A stretch of 60,766 bases of DNA from Bacilli bacterium (GCA_017398545.1 JAFQFT010000074.1:1-60766); one strand, 5' to 3'; numbered from the stretch's first letter, positions 44,750 to 53,376 are shown. A program made the numbers and translations. The notes: a model not told the origin generated them from the sequence alone.

Positions 44750-47374
44750 ATGAGTAAATTTGTTTATTTATTCGCAGAAGGTAATGCTACAATGCGTAAT
44801 CTTCTTGGTGGTAAAGGTGCTAACCTTGCTGAAATGACAGGTTTAGGATTACCAGTTCCTCATGGTTTTACAGTTACAACTGAAGCTTGTACTAAATACT
44901 ATGAAGATGGTAAAGTTTTAGCACAAGAAGTAGTTGATCAAATTTTTGCTGCATTAAAAGTTGTTGAAGAACAACAAGGTAAAAAATTTGGTGATAACGC
45001 TAATCCATTACTAGTTTCTGTAAGAAGTGGTGCTAGAGCATCAATGCCTGGTATGATGGATACAATCTTAAACTTAGGTTTAAATAATGTTTCTGTTGAA
45101 GGTTTAGCTAAACTTACTAACAATCCTCGTTTTGCTTATGACTCATATCGTCGTTTCATTCAAATGTTTGCTGACGTTGTAATGGAAATCGACAAGGCTA
45201 ACTTTGAAGCAATTATGGATGCTAGAAAAGAAGAAAAAGGTGTAAAATTAGATACTGAACTTGATGCTGATGATTTAAAAGGAATTGTTGAAAAATTCTT
45301 AGTTCGTTATGCTGAATTAAAAGGTGAACCATTCCCACAAGATCCAACTGAACAATTAATTGAAGCTGTTAAAGCAGTATTCAGATCATGGGATAATCCT
45401 CGTGCTAATGTTTATCGTCGTTTAAATGGTATTCCTTACTCTTGGGGTACAGCTGTAAACGTACAATCAATGGTATTTGGTAATATGGGTCCTACATCTG
45501 GTACAGGTGTTGCATTCTCAAGAAACCCTTCTACTGGTGAAAATGTACTTTATGGTGAATACTTATTTAACGCTCAAGGTGAAGACGTAGTTGCAGGTAT
45601 TAGAACTCCTCAACCTATCGCTCACTTAGAACAAGACAATCCTGCTGTATATGCACAATTTAAAGAAGTTGCATTAAAACTTGAAAAACATTACCGTGAC
45701 ATGCAAGATATGGAATTTACTATTGAAAATGGTAAATTATTCATGTTACAAACTCGTAATGGTAAGAGAACTGCTCAAGCTGCTTTAAAGATTGCTATTG
45801 ATTTAGTTAAAGAAGGTTTAATTACTGAACAAGAAGCGGTATTAATGGTTGAACCTAAATCACTTGATGCATTACTTCACAAAGGATTTGATCAAAAAGC
45901 TTTAAAAGCTGCAAAACCTATTACTAAAGGTTTAGCTGCTTCTCCAGGTGCTGCTTGTGGTCAAGCTGTATTTAGTGCTGAAGTTGCTAAAGAATGGAAT
46001 GCTGCTGGTAAAAAAGTAGTACTTGTTCGTATGGAAACTTCTCCAGAAGACATTGAAGGTATGATTGCTTCTCAAGGTATCTTAACTGGTCGTGGTGGTA
46101 TGACAAGCCATGCTGCAGTAGTTGCTCGTGGTATGGGTACTCCATGTGTTGCTGGTGCTGGTGAAATTAGAGTTAACGAAGAAGAAAAATACTTTGAAGT
46201 TAATGGTGTACGTTATGAAGAAGGTGCATGGATTTCATGTGATGGTTCTACTGGTTATGTTTATGGTGAAGCTGTTGCTACTGTTGATGCTGAAATCTCT
46301 GGTGATTTCGCAGTATTAATGGGATGGGCTGATAAATATCGTGCATTAAAAGTTAGAACAAATGCTGATAATCCTCGTGATGCTAAAGTTGCTAATGACT
46401 TTGGTGCTGAAGGTGTTGGTCTATGTCGTACAGAACATATGTTCTTTGAAGGTGATCGTATCAAGGCTATTCGTGAAATGATCGTTGCTGACAACGTTGA
46501 AGATCGTAAAAAGGCTTTAGCTAAATTACTTCCAATGCAACGTCAAGACTTCATCGGAATTTATAAAGCTATGGAAGGTAAGAGCGTTACAGTTCGTTAC
46601 CTAGACCCACCTCTACATGAATTCGTTCCTCATACAGATGAAGAAATGGCTGAACTTGCTAAAGAAATGGGATTACCATTTGAAAAGATTAAAGCTACAG
46701 TTGAAGGTTTACACGAATTTAACCCAATGTTAGGTCATCGTGGATGCCGTCTATCAATTACTTACCCTGAAATTGCTGAAATGCAAACAAGAGCTGTAAT
46801 TGAAGCTGCAATTGCTGTTAACAAAGAAGGTTACAAAGTAGTTCCTGAAATCATGATCCCACTTGTTGGTGATGTTAAAGAACTTAAGTATGTTCATGAA
46901 GTAGTTAAAGCTACTGCTGATGCAGTTATCGCTGAAGCTGGTGTTGAACTTGAATACAAATTCGGTACAATGATTGAAGTTCCTCGTGGTGCATTAACAG
47001 CTGGTGAAATTGCTGAAGTTGCTGAATTCTTCAGTTTTGGTACTAATGACTTAACACAAATGACATTCGGTTTCAGCCGTGATGATGCTGGTAAGTTCTT
47101 AGAAGAATATTACGCTAGAAAAGTATTTGAAAGCGATCCATTTGCTCACTTAGACCAAAATGGTGTTGGTAAACTTGTTGAAATGGCTGTTAAAGCTGGT
47201 CATGAAACTCGTTCAGACATCCACTGTGGTATTTGTGGTGAACATGGTGGTGACCCAGAATCAATTGAATTCTGTCACCGTGCTGGTTTAGACTATGTGT
47301 CATGCTCTCCATTCCGTGTTCCAATTGCACGTTTAGCAGCTGCACATGCTAACATCAAATTCCCTAGAAAATAA
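44750..47374 (+). CDS. ppdK: Pyruvate, phosphate dikinase
   Basis: Interconverts pyruvate, ATP and phosphate with phosphoenolpyruvate, AMP and pyrophosphate; in anaerobes it often works in glycolysis. The 874-residue protein has the ATP-grasp N-terminus (SVRSGARASMPGMMDTILNL), the swivelling domain with phosphohistidine H454 in GGMTSHAAVVARGMGTPC, and the barrel with GFGTMIEVPRGAL-like and C829 in HCGICGEHGG. Length equals the family norm. ATG 44750 follows AAAGGAGAAAA. C-ending codons (AAC, TTC, GAC, TAC) look more frequent than in neighbours, as expected for a highly expressed gene. It sits alone between a promoter and a terminator. Confidence 0.97.
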   Translation: MSKFVYLFAEGNATMRNLLGGKGANLAEMTGLGLPVPHGFTVTTEACTKYYEDGKVLAQEVVDQIFAALKVVEEQQGKKFGDNANPLLVSVRSGARASMPGMMDTILNLGLNNVSVEGLAKLTNNPRFAYDSYRRFIQMFADVVMEIDKANFEAIMDARKEEKGVKLDTELDADDLKGIVEKFLVRYAELKGEPFPQDPTEQLIEAVKAVFRSWDNPRANVYRRLNGIPYSWGTAVNVQSMVFGNMGPTSGTGVAFSRNPSTGENVLYGEYLFNAQGEDVVAGIRTPQPIAHLEQDNPAVYAQFKEVALKLEKHYRDMQDMEFTIENGKLFMLQTRNGKRTAQAALKIAIDLVKEGLITEQEAVLMVEPKSLDALLHKGFDQKALKAAKPITKGLAASPGAACGQAVFSAEVAKEWNAAGKKVVLVRMETSPEDIEGMIASQGILTGRGGMTSHAAVVARGMGTPCVAGAGEIRVNEEEKYFEVNGVRYEEGAWISCDGSTGYVYGEAVATVDAEISGDFAVLMGWADKYRALKVRTNADNPRDAKVANDFGAEGVGLCRTEHMFFEGDRIKAIREMIVADNVEDRKKALAKLLPMQRQDFIGIYKAMEGKSVTVRYLDPPLHEFVPHTDEEMAELAKEMGLPFEKIKATVEGLHEFNPMLGHRGCRLSITYPEIAEMQTRAVIEAAIAVNKEGYKVVPEIMIPLVGDVKELKYVHEVVKATADAVIAEAGVELEYKFGTMIEVPRGALTAGEIAEVAEFFSFGTNDLTQMTFGFSRDDAGKFLEEYYARKVFESDPFAHLDQNGVGKLVEMAVKAGHETRSDIHCGICGEHGGDPESIEFCHRAGLDYVSCSPFRVPIARLAAAHANIKFPRK

Positions 47375-47387
47375 TTAAATAATCCTT

Positions 47388-47422
47388 AATAGTTCCTATT
47401 AATTTAGGAACTATTTTCTTTT
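47388..47422 (+). terminator. Terminator after ppdK
   Basis: AATAGTTCCTA (47388-47398) pairs perfectly with TAGGAACTATT (47405-47415), 6-base loop, then a broken T run. Confidence 0.85.
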
Positions 47423-47438
47423 AAAAAACAACATTTTT

Positions 47439-47447
47439 TGATATACT
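47439..47447 (+). promoter_or_regulatory. Extended -10 promoter of the metallo-beta-lactamase-fold gene
   Basis: TGA (47439-47441) plus TATACT (47442-47447), in a T/A-rich context; -35 weak. Confidence 0.6.
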
Positions 47448-47476
47448 ATTAATAGAAAAAGAAGGGAGTAATTTAT

Positions 47477-48616
47477 ATGGCATCTAAGAAAGTACAAAAA
47501 CAAGTAAAGAAATTAGCTAAAAAGAATCCTACAGCTTTCGTTACAATTATAGTTATTTTAATTTTAATTGGAGTTTCATTATTTATTGTAGATTACTATA
47601 ATATTTATGATTTAGGTATTATTGATGGAGAATTTATAGATAATGATAATGATGATGATGATGATAACATTATTGTATCTGGGGAGCTTATAGTAGCATT
47701 TTTAGAAACTGGGAATACTTATACAGGTGATGCAGTTTATGTAAAAGCTGGAAACACAGATTTATTAATTGATGCAGGATCAAGAAAATCTAGTTCAGTA
47801 ACAATCAAAAATTTTATTAATCAATATGTGTCTGATGGTGTATTAGAATATGTTATCGCAACTCATGCTCATCAAGATCACATTGCTGGATTTGTTGGTA
47901 CTAAAAGTGATCCAGGAATATTTGATTTATATGATGTAAAAACTATTATTGATTTCCCTAAAACTAATGCAACTTCAAAAGTATACAACGATTATGTTGA
48001 AAAAAGAACTGCTGAAATAAATAATGGAGCAACACATTATACTGCATTAGAATGTTATAACAATGAAAATGGTGCGTCAAGAGTAATTAATTTAACAGAA
48101 GATGTAACGCTAGAAATTCTTTATAACTATTATTATGAAAATAAAACTAGTAATGAAAATAATTATTCAGTATGTGTAATGATTACACATGGAAACAAAA
48201 AATTCTTACTAACAGGAGATTTAGAAGATGAAGGAGAAAAGAAGTTAGTTGAATATAATGATTTATCTAAAGTAGATGTTTATAAAGCTGGTCATCATGG
48301 TTCTTATACTGCTGGTAGTAACGAATTATTAAGTGTTATTGATCCAGACATTGTATGTATTTGTTGTTGTGCAGGTCATGATGAATATACTGATAATCCT
48401 TTAAATATGTTTCCTGCTCAAGATTTTATTTCAAGAATTTGTAAATATACTGATCAAATTTATGTAACAACTCTTGCAACAGAAACTGGTTTTGAATCAA
48501 TGAATGGTAATATTATTATTACTTCTAATACAACTGGCATAGAAGTTAATTGTTCTAATAATAATACAATTTTAAAAGAAACAGATTGGTTTAAAAAGAA
48601 TAGGAAGTGGGAATAA
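47477..48616 (+). CDS. Membrane-anchored metallo-beta-lactamase-fold hydrolase (ComEC C-terminal-like)
   Basis: A 379-residue protein: basic cytoplasmic N-terminus, one membrane helix (about 20-38), an Asn/Asp-rich spacer (55-63), then a metallo-beta-lactamase domain facing outward. Metal motif HAHQDH (130-135), LLTGDLEDEGE, and AGHHGS for the later ligands. The order and the GHHGS motif are those of the soluble domain of ComEC and its stand-alone relatives, some of which act on nucleic acids or phosphodiesters. The substrate cannot be read from sequence. The stop overlaps the next start by one base. Confidence 0.85.
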   Translation: MASKKVQKQVKKLAKKNPTAFVTIIVILILIGVSLFIVDYYNIYDLGIIDGEFIDNDNDDDDDNIIVSGELIVAFLETGNTYTGDAVYVKAGNTDLLIDAGSRKSSSVTIKNFINQYVSDGVLEYVIATHAHQDHIAGFVGTKSDPGIFDLYDVKTIIDFPKTNATSKVYNDYVEKRTAEINNGATHYTALECYNNENGASRVINLTEDVTLEILYNYYYENKTSNENNYSVCVMITHGNKKFLLTGDLEDEGEKKLVEYNDLSKVDVYKAGHHGSYTAGSNELLSVIDPDIVCICCCAGHDEYTDNPLNMFPAQDFISRICKYTDQIYVTTLATETGFESMNGNIIITSNTTGIEVNCSNNNTILKETDWFKKNRKWE

Positions 48617-49143
48617 TGGCTATTGAAACTGAAGTAAAATATTTAATTAATAAACTACCTGATAATTTGCCACATCCAATGTATATAGAACAACGATACT
48701 TTGAACCTGTTAATACTTTAAATAAAATCTTAGAATTATTTAATTTAGAATCACTTGATAAAATTTCGACAAGAAGAGTAAGACTTATTAAAACAGATAA
48801 AATTTCTTATGTAATTACACTTAAAACTAAAGGAATGTATTCTAGAGTTGAATATGAAAAAGAGATTAATGAAGAATTATATAATGAAATTTTAAAAGAA
48901 AAAATTTTATCTTGTGTTATTAAGAATCGTTATAAAGTTATTAATTCAAATTATGTTTTTGAATTTGATGAGTATTTAAATTTAAAGACTAAACTCTATA
49001 CTTGTGAAGTAGAAGATGAAGAGTTTGATAAGCATAAGAAAGAAATTGAAGATATTCTTAAAGAATATTTTAAAATAGAATATATTGATGTAACACTTGA
49101 TCCCAAATATAAAAATAGTAATTTAATTAAATATTTTGGATAA
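48616..49143 (+). CDS. CYTH domain protein (triphosphate tunnel family)
   Basis: A 175-residue protein opening with ExExK (E4-T-E6-V-K8), the hallmark of CYTH/triphosphate tunnel enzymes, followed by alternating charged strands (STRRVRLIKTDK, TLKTKGMYSRVEYEKEI, CEVEDEEFD). Members hydrolyse inorganic triphosphate or thiamine triphosphate, or make cAMP. Start ATG 48616 forms a TAATG overlap with the preceding gene; an in-frame GTG nine bases upstream is possible but sits within the ribosome site. Co-translation links it to the anchored hydrolase; no functional link is known to me. Confidence 0.85.
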   Translation: MAIETEVKYLINKLPDNLPHPMYIEQRYFEPVNTLNKILELFNLESLDKISTRRVRLIKTDKISYVITLKTKGMYSRVEYEKEINEELYNEILKEKILSCVIKNRYKVINSNYVFEFDEYLNLKTKLYTCEVEDEEFDKHKKEIEDILKEYFKIEYIDVTLDPKYKNSNLIKYFG

Positions 49144-49151
49144 AACTATAA

Positions 49152-49228
49152 AACCCGTTTTTGAGCGTTTGAGTGGGTAAATACCCATTAAAATTTAATT
49201 TAAGCGCTTAAAAGCGGGTTATTTTATT
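49152..49228 (+). repeat. Large structured intergenic element A (nested hairpins)
   Basis: AACCCGTTTTTGAGCG (49152-49167) can pair with CGCTTAAAAGCGGGTT (49205-49220) over 16 bp with two G-U pairs. Inside, TGGGT/ACCCA (49174-49178 / 49183-49187) forms a second hairpin, and TTTAAGCGCTTAAA (49199-49212) is a perfect palindrome. ATTTTATT follows, so it may act as terminator of the CYTH operon. It resembles elements at 53312 and 54597. Confidence 0.6.
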
Positions 49229-49318
49229 GTAGAATTTAATACTCTACTTTGAGTAGAATTAAATTTTTAACTAGTAGATTAATAAATTATTAATTAGAGG
49301 AATTAAATCAACAGTAGG

Positions 49319-49347
49319 GTGACATTAATTGGAGGATGTTATATAAT
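49319..49347 (+). promoter_or_regulatory. Promoter of the hemolysin III gene
   Basis: GTGACA (49319-49324), 17-bp spacer, TATAAT (49342-49347). Confidence 0.65.
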
Positions 49348-49377
49348 CTTAGTATACGTATTTTACAGGAGGTTAAT

Positions 49378-50055
49378 ATGACATATCAAAAATTTATCAC
49401 TGATCCAATGCCAGAATATACTAAAGGAGAAGAAATCTTTAATTATGTTTCTCATATTGTTGGTGGTAGTATTGGAATTTTTTTAATTATTTTTAGTTCT
49501 ATTTGTTTTGGTGTTAAAGATATTAAATTATCATCTTATTTAGGGATGTTAATATTTGCAGTAAGTATAATTTTACTTTATACTATTTCATCTTTATATC
49601 ATGCCTTAAAAAAAGATAGTATCGCAAAACGTGTATTTAGAATATTAGATCATTGTACTATTTATTTACTAATTGCAGGTACTTATACTCCTATTTGTTT
49701 AATTGCAATGCAAGGTAGTATTTATTGTACAATATTATTAGTATTAGAATGGGTATGTGCAATACTAGGAATATTATTAAAAGTTATTGATATGAATAAT
49801 AAAATTATCAAGATAATATCAACAAGCCTTTATGTAATTATGGGTTGGGGACTTATTGCATTTCCTGCAGCAATTAAATTATTAAGTGTATATCAATTTA
49901 TTATGATTTTATCTGGAGGAGTAGCTTATACAGTTGGGATTTTCTTTTTTATAGGGGGTAAAAATAATAAATGGTATCATTCTATATTTCATATTTTTTG
50001 TTGTATAGGAACTATTGTACAAATGCTTGGCGTAATTGATATATTCTTATCATAA
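49378..50055 (+). CDS. Hemolysin III / PAQR family membrane protein
   Basis: A 225-residue protein with seven membrane segments and the family pattern: KGEEIFNYVSHIVGG, SSLYHAL, FRILDHCTIYLLIAGTYTP and a final WYHSIFHIFCCIG. The conserved histidines and Asp fit the metal site of PAQR proteins. The haemolysin name is historical; bacterial function is not settled. ATG 49378 follows AGGAGG; an upstream in-frame ATG at 49336 lies inside the promoter. Confidence 0.92.
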   Translation: MTYQKFITDPMPEYTKGEEIFNYVSHIVGGSIGIFLIIFSSICFGVKDIKLSSYLGMLIFAVSIILLYTISSLYHALKKDSIAKRVFRILDHCTIYLLIAGTYTPICLIAMQGSIYCTILLVLEWVCAILGILLKVIDMNNKIIKIISTSLYVIMGWGLIAFPAAIKLLSVYQFIMILSGGVAYTVGIFFFIGGKNNKWYHSIFHIFCCIGTIVQMLGVIDIFLS

Positions 50056-50072
50056 AAAATAAGGCCAAATAG

Positions 50073-50101
50073 TTGCAAAAAATGTTGTTTTAGTGTATAA
50101 T
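50073..50101 (+). promoter_or_regulatory. Promoter of rplU-prp-rpmA
   Basis: TTGCAA (50073-50078), 17-bp spacer, TATAAT (50096-50101). Confidence 0.75.
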
Positions 50102-50107
50102 ATATTC

Positions 50108-50218
50108 GTTGCAAAATCTATGAGAATAAGCAACCGCACAAGAAGAGTCTTTAAGAATAATTATTATAATTATCACTCTGATGGCGTGTCTTAAATTTTA
50201 ATGAGGAGGTGCTTTTAG
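50108..50218 (+). ncRNA. Probable L21 leader RNA of the rplU operon
   Basis: About 110 untranslated bases precede rplU. A long-range hairpin is possible: GCAC (50136-50139) with GTGT (50186-50189) and AGAGT (50144-50148) with ACTCT (50175-50179). Firmicutes rplU transcripts commonly carry an L21 leader thought to mediate autoregulation; this assignment is by position plus structure, not by a covariance match. Confidence 0.45.
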
Positions 50219-50518
50219 ATGTACGCAATTTTTGTAGTAGGCGGTAAACAATATCGTGCTCAAGCTGGTGACGTTCTTTATGTTGAAAAACTTGAAGGCG
50301 AAGCTGGTACTGAAGTTGTTTTTGATCAAGTTTTAATTGCAGGTGACAAAATTGGTCAACCTTATATTGAAGGTGCAAAAGTAACTGGTACGATTGAAAA
50401 ACAAGGACTAGGAAAAAAGATCGTTGTTTTCAAATACAAATCTAAGAAAAATGAACGTAAAAAACAAGGTCATCGTCAAGCTTATACTAAAGTTACAGTT
50501 AAAGAAGTTATTGCTTAA
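50219..50518 (+). CDS. rplU: 50S ribosomal protein L21
   Basis: The 99-residue protein shows the family signature MYAIFVVGGKQYRAQAGD at the start and basic FKYKSKKNERKKQGHRQ near the end. ATG 50219 follows GAGGAGGTG. First gene of the rplU-prp-rpmA operon. Confidence 0.97.
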   Translation: MYAIFVVGGKQYRAQAGDVLYVEKLEGEAGTEVVFDQVLIAGDKIGQPYIEGAKVTGTIEKQGLGKKIVVFKYKSKKNERKKQGHRQAYTKVTVKEVIA

Positions 50519-50536
50519 TTGTAGAGGTATTAACTA

Positions 50537-50869
50537 ATGACGAAAATTATCGTTAAGTACGATAAATCCTTATGTTCTTTTATTGAACTTTCTGGTCACG
50601 CTGGTTATGCAAAATCAGGATTTGATATTGTGTGTAGCGGGATCACAACAGCAACTTATACATCAATCAATCTAATTGATAAAATCAATAGTGATTGTTT
50701 TAAACTTGATGCTAATGACGATGCTGGTTATCTTCATATGAGTTTGGATTATCAGAACTTATCTAATACTGATATTGAATTTATTCAACTAATTATTAGA
50801 AATTTAATTGATATGTATGAAGAGATTAAAAGAAATTATCCAAAATATTTGAAAATCGAAATTTTATAG
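50537..50869 (+). CDS. prp: Ribosomal-processing cysteine protease Prp
   Basis: Removes the N-terminal extension of L27 in Firmicutes. The 110-residue protein has the catalytic pair H21 (SGHAGYAK) and C33 (DIVCSGITTATY). It is between rplU and rpmA, the family's standard position, and its target site is present in the next gene. Confidence 0.93.
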   Translation: MTKIIVKYDKSLCSFIELSGHAGYAKSGFDIVCSGITTATYTSINLIDKINSDCFKLDANDDAGYLHMSLDYQNLSNTDIEFIQLIIRNLIDMYEEIKRNYPKYLKIEIL

Positions 50870-50878
50870 GAGGTTGCC

Positions 50879-51160
50879 ATGATTAGATTTAATTTACAAT
50901 TATTCGCATCTAAAAAAGGTGTAAGTTCTACTAAGAACGGTCGTGACTCTATTGGTAGACGTTTAGGTGCTAAATTATCAGATGGTCAATTTGCTACTGC
51001 TGGTTCTATTATCTACCGTCAAAGAGGAACTAAGGTTCATCCAGGAAACAATGTTGGTATTGGTAAAGATGATACTTTATTCTGCTTAATTGATGGTATC
51101 GTAAAATACGAAACTAAAGGTGCAGGTAAGAAGCAAGTATCAGTTTATCCAGCTGAATAA
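50879..51160 (+). CDS. rpmA: 50S ribosomal protein L27 with Prp-cleavable N-terminus
   Basis: The 93-residue protein begins [14 protein letters not shown], matching the Firmicutes pattern LQ-F/L-F-A in which Prp cuts near F9-A10 to expose the mature N-terminus that reaches the peptidyl transferase centre. The body [16 protein letters not shown] is standard. AGGAGG is just upstream. Confidence 0.97.
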   Translation: MIRFNLQLFASKKGVSSTKNGRDSIGRRLGAKLSDGQFATAGSIIYRQRGTKVHPGNNVGIGKDDTLFCLIDGIVKYETKGAGKKQVSVYPAE

Positions 51161-51186
51161 TTGATTACATTGAACATTGTAAAAAT

Positions 51187-51214
51187 AAAGGCACTAAAAA
51201 ATTTAGTGTCTTTT
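51187..51214 (+). terminator. Terminator of the rplU operon
   Basis: AAAGGCACTAAA (51187-51198) pairs with TTTAGTGTCTTT (51202-51213), one G-U pair, 3-base loop. obg is therefore at least partly a separate unit. Confidence 0.75.
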
Positions 51215-51251
51215 ATTTTGATTTTTTATTATTATAAAATGAGGTGAAAAT

Positions 51252-52529
51252 ATGTTTGTAGATAGTGTCAAAATTCACGTTAAAGCGGGAGATGGTGGAG
51301 ACGGGATTGTAGCATTTTTACATGAAAAATATATGGACAAAGGTGGTCCATCAGGTGGACACGGTGGTCGTGGTGGAAGTGTTATCTTTGTTGGAGAAGA
51401 AGGCTTAACTACGCTTCTTGACTTTAGATTTAATCGTAAAATTAAAGCACAACCTGGACAAAAAGGTATGGATAAAAATTGTGCTGGTAAAAAAGGTGAA
51501 AATACTTATGTAAAAGTCCCTGTTGGAACAACGATTATTAATGCTGAAACTAACCAAGTAATTGGTGATATCACTAAACATAACCAAGAAGTTATTGTTG
51601 CACATGGTGGTCGTGGTGGTAAGGGTAATGCTGCTTTTGCTAGTCCTAGAAATACTACTCCACAATTTGCAGAAAAAGGGATTAAAGGTGAAGAATTTGA
51701 TGTTCAATTAGAACTAAAAGTTTTAGCTGATGTTGGACTTGTAGGTTTTCCTAGTGTAGGTAAATCTACATTAATTAGCGTTGTTTCTAAAGCAAAACCT
51801 AAAATTGCTGCATATCACTTTACAACTCTTGTTCCAAATCTAGGTGTTGTTGGTGTAGGGGACGGAAGAAGTTTCATTATGGCTGATTTACCAGGCTTAA
51901 TTGAAGGTGCTTCAAGCGGGGCTGGTCTTGGAATTCAGTTTTTAAAACATATTGAAAGAACTAAAGTAATCGTTCATATTATTGATATGTCTGCAACAGA
52001 TGGAAGAGATCCAGTTGAGGATTATAAAATAATTAGAAAAGAACTTGGTGATTTTAAAGAAGATTTATTAAAACGTGCTGAAATTTTAGTAGCTAATAAA
52101 ATGGATGTACCAGGTGCAATAGATAACTTGAAACGTTTTAAAGAAGAAACTGGTATTAAAAATATCATTCCAATTAGTGCTTATACAAAAGATAATTTAA
52201 ATGAATTGTTGTATAAAATAGCAGATACACTAGATGAAGTAAGATCTAAAGTTGATTATCAAGTAATCACTGATACAGTAGTTGAATATAACTTTGTTCC
52301 AGAAAAAGCAAAATTTGAAATCACAATGGATGATTCTGGATTCTTCCATGTAGATGGTCCAGCCATTGAAAAGATATTTGAAAGAACTGACTTTAATAAT
52401 GAAGTTAGTGTTAGACAATTTGCACGAGCACTTCGTGACTTAGGAGTTGACGATGAACTTCGTAAACTAGGTGCTGAACAAGGTGAAACAATAATTATTT
52501 TAGGTTATGAATTTGAATTTGTAGCATAA
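51252..52529 (+). CDS. obg: Obg family GTPase (CgtA)
   Basis: GTPase for 50S assembly and stress coupling. The 425-residue protein has the glycine-rich Obg fold (GDGGDGIVAF, GGPSGGHGGRGG), G domain with P-loop GFPSVGKS (165-172), DLPGLIEG and NKMD, and a C-terminal OCT domain (from about 345), which Gram-positive members carry. ATG 51252 follows GAGGTGAAA. In Bacillus spo0B lies between rpmA and obg; it is absent here. Confidence 0.96.
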   Translation: MFVDSVKIHVKAGDGGDGIVAFLHEKYMDKGGPSGGHGGRGGSVIFVGEEGLTTLLDFRFNRKIKAQPGQKGMDKNCAGKKGENTYVKVPVGTTIINAETNQVIGDITKHNQEVIVAHGGRGGKGNAAFASPRNTTPQFAEKGIKGEEFDVQLELKVLADVGLVGFPSVGKSTLISVVSKAKPKIAAYHFTTLVPNLGVVGVGDGRSFIMADLPGLIEGASSGAGLGIQFLKHIERTKVIVHIIDMSATDGRDPVEDYKIIRKELGDFKEDLLKRAEILVANKMDVPGAIDNLKRFKEETGIKNIIPISAYTKDNLNELLYKIADTLDEVRSKVDYQVITDTVVEYNFVPEKAKFEITMDDSGFFHVDGPAIEKIFERTDFNNEVSVRQFARALRDLGVDDELRKLGAEQGETIIILGYEFEFVA

Positions 52530-52536
52530 AATTTTT

Positions 52537-52567
52537 AGGCTTAAAACATAAGTTTTAGGCCTTTTTT
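52537..52567 (+). terminator. Terminator after obg
   Basis: AGGCTTAAAAC (52537-52547) pairs with GTTTTAGGCCT (52552-52562), loop ATAA, then T run. Confidence 0.85.
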
Positions 52568-52591
52568 CTTTTAAAATCTATTAAAAAATAG

Positions 52592-52709
52592 TATAATAAT
52601 ATTGCACGATACTTATACTATATAAGATTGTAGCATTTAAAATTTTATGTTTTCTTAAATTAAAAATCATATTAATTTATATTAAACGATATTTTAAAAG
52701 GAGAAGAAA
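52592..52709 (+). promoter_or_regulatory. Promoter and long leader of the ECF S-component gene
   Basis: TATAAT at 52592-52597 without a clear -35, followed by about 105 bases of leader with a small hairpin CTTATA/TATAAG near 52612. No known riboswitch was recognised, but vitamin-uptake S components are often riboswitch-controlled, so the leader deserves attention. Confidence 0.4.
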
Positions 52710-53288
52710 ATGAAAAACAAAAAAATTATTTATGAAATGTCCTTAATGGCAATACTAATTGCTCTTTTATGGATGTTAGATTTAACTGGTATTGGTTATA
52801 TTCCAACAGGCCCTGGCCTTACAATTACTCTTTTAGTATTCCCTGTTGCAATAGCAGCAATTTGTTTGAAAGAAAAAGGCGGAATAGTTTTAGGATTAAT
52901 GTTTGGTCTAACTAGTTATTTAACTGCTGTTCAAGGTAAAGATCCAGTAGGTGCTGTACTTTTTGAACAACAACCAATTGCTCTTGCTATTGTATGTATT
53001 GGTTCAAGAATTTTAATGGGATTAGGCGTTGCACTTTTATATCGCTTATTGAATAAATATATCAAACAAGATATTATTTCAATAACTATTGCAAGTATTT
53101 CTGGAACATTTTTAAACACACTATTCTTTTTAACTTTCTTTTGGGCTTTCTTTAATAATCAAGATAATTTATTTAAAATCATTATTGGCGCAATGACAGT
53201 TAATTTCTTAATTGAATTAGTAGTTAACTCAGTAATTAGTATTGCACTAAGTAAAGTTATTTATATGTTCAAAAAAAGAATGGCTTAA
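52710..53288 (+). CDS. ECF transporter substrate-binding (S) component
   Basis: A 192-residue protein with about six membrane helices, the substrate-capturing subunit of an energy-coupling factor importer. The start (MSLMAILIALLWMLDLTGIGYIP, with short stretches typical of S components) and PTGPGLTITLL plus GLMFGLTSYL point to this group; the exact vitamin (pantothenate, pyridoxine, riboflavin or other) is not clear. It has no ATPase partners nearby, as usual for group II ECF systems. ATG 52710 follows AAAAGGAGAAG. Confidence 0.82.
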   Translation: MKNKKIIYEMSLMAILIALLWMLDLTGIGYIPTGPGLTITLLVFPVAIAAICLKEKGGIVLGLMFGLTSYLTAVQGKDPVGAVLFEQQPIALAIVCIGSRILMGLGVALLYRLLNKYIKQDIISITIASISGTFLNTLFFLTFFWAFFNNQDNLFKIIIGAMTVNFLIELVVNSVISIALSKVIYMFKKRMA

Positions 53289-53310
53289 TCAAATAGATTA
53301 AGTCTTTTTT
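53284..53310 (+). terminator. Terminator of the ECF S-component gene
   Basis: CTTAATC (53284-53290) pairs with GATTAAG (53296-53302), 5-base loop, then TCTTTTTT. The gene's stop codon is inside the stem. Confidence 0.8.
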
Positions 53311-53311
53311 A

Positions 53312-53376
53312 AACCCTTTTTTAAGCTGATGAAATAAAAAAAGTAGATAAATATTTATCTCAAGTTCGTTAAAAAA
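53312..53376 (+). repeat. Structured intergenic element B
   Basis: Begins AACCCTTTTTTAAGC and contains the perfect 16-base palindrome AGATAAATATTTATCT (53345-53360). It aligns by eye with element C (54597-54660): both have ACCCTTTTxTAAGC, then TGA, AAAAAG, a GAT...ATC hairpin and CTCAA. It lies between a terminator and the promoter of the next gene. Confidence 0.5.

Noticed and set aside
49152-49228. CRISPR or tRNA in the gap after the CYTH gene
   Set aside because: It has inverted, not direct, repeats and lacks cloverleaf loops and anticodon arm; it folds as nested hairpins.
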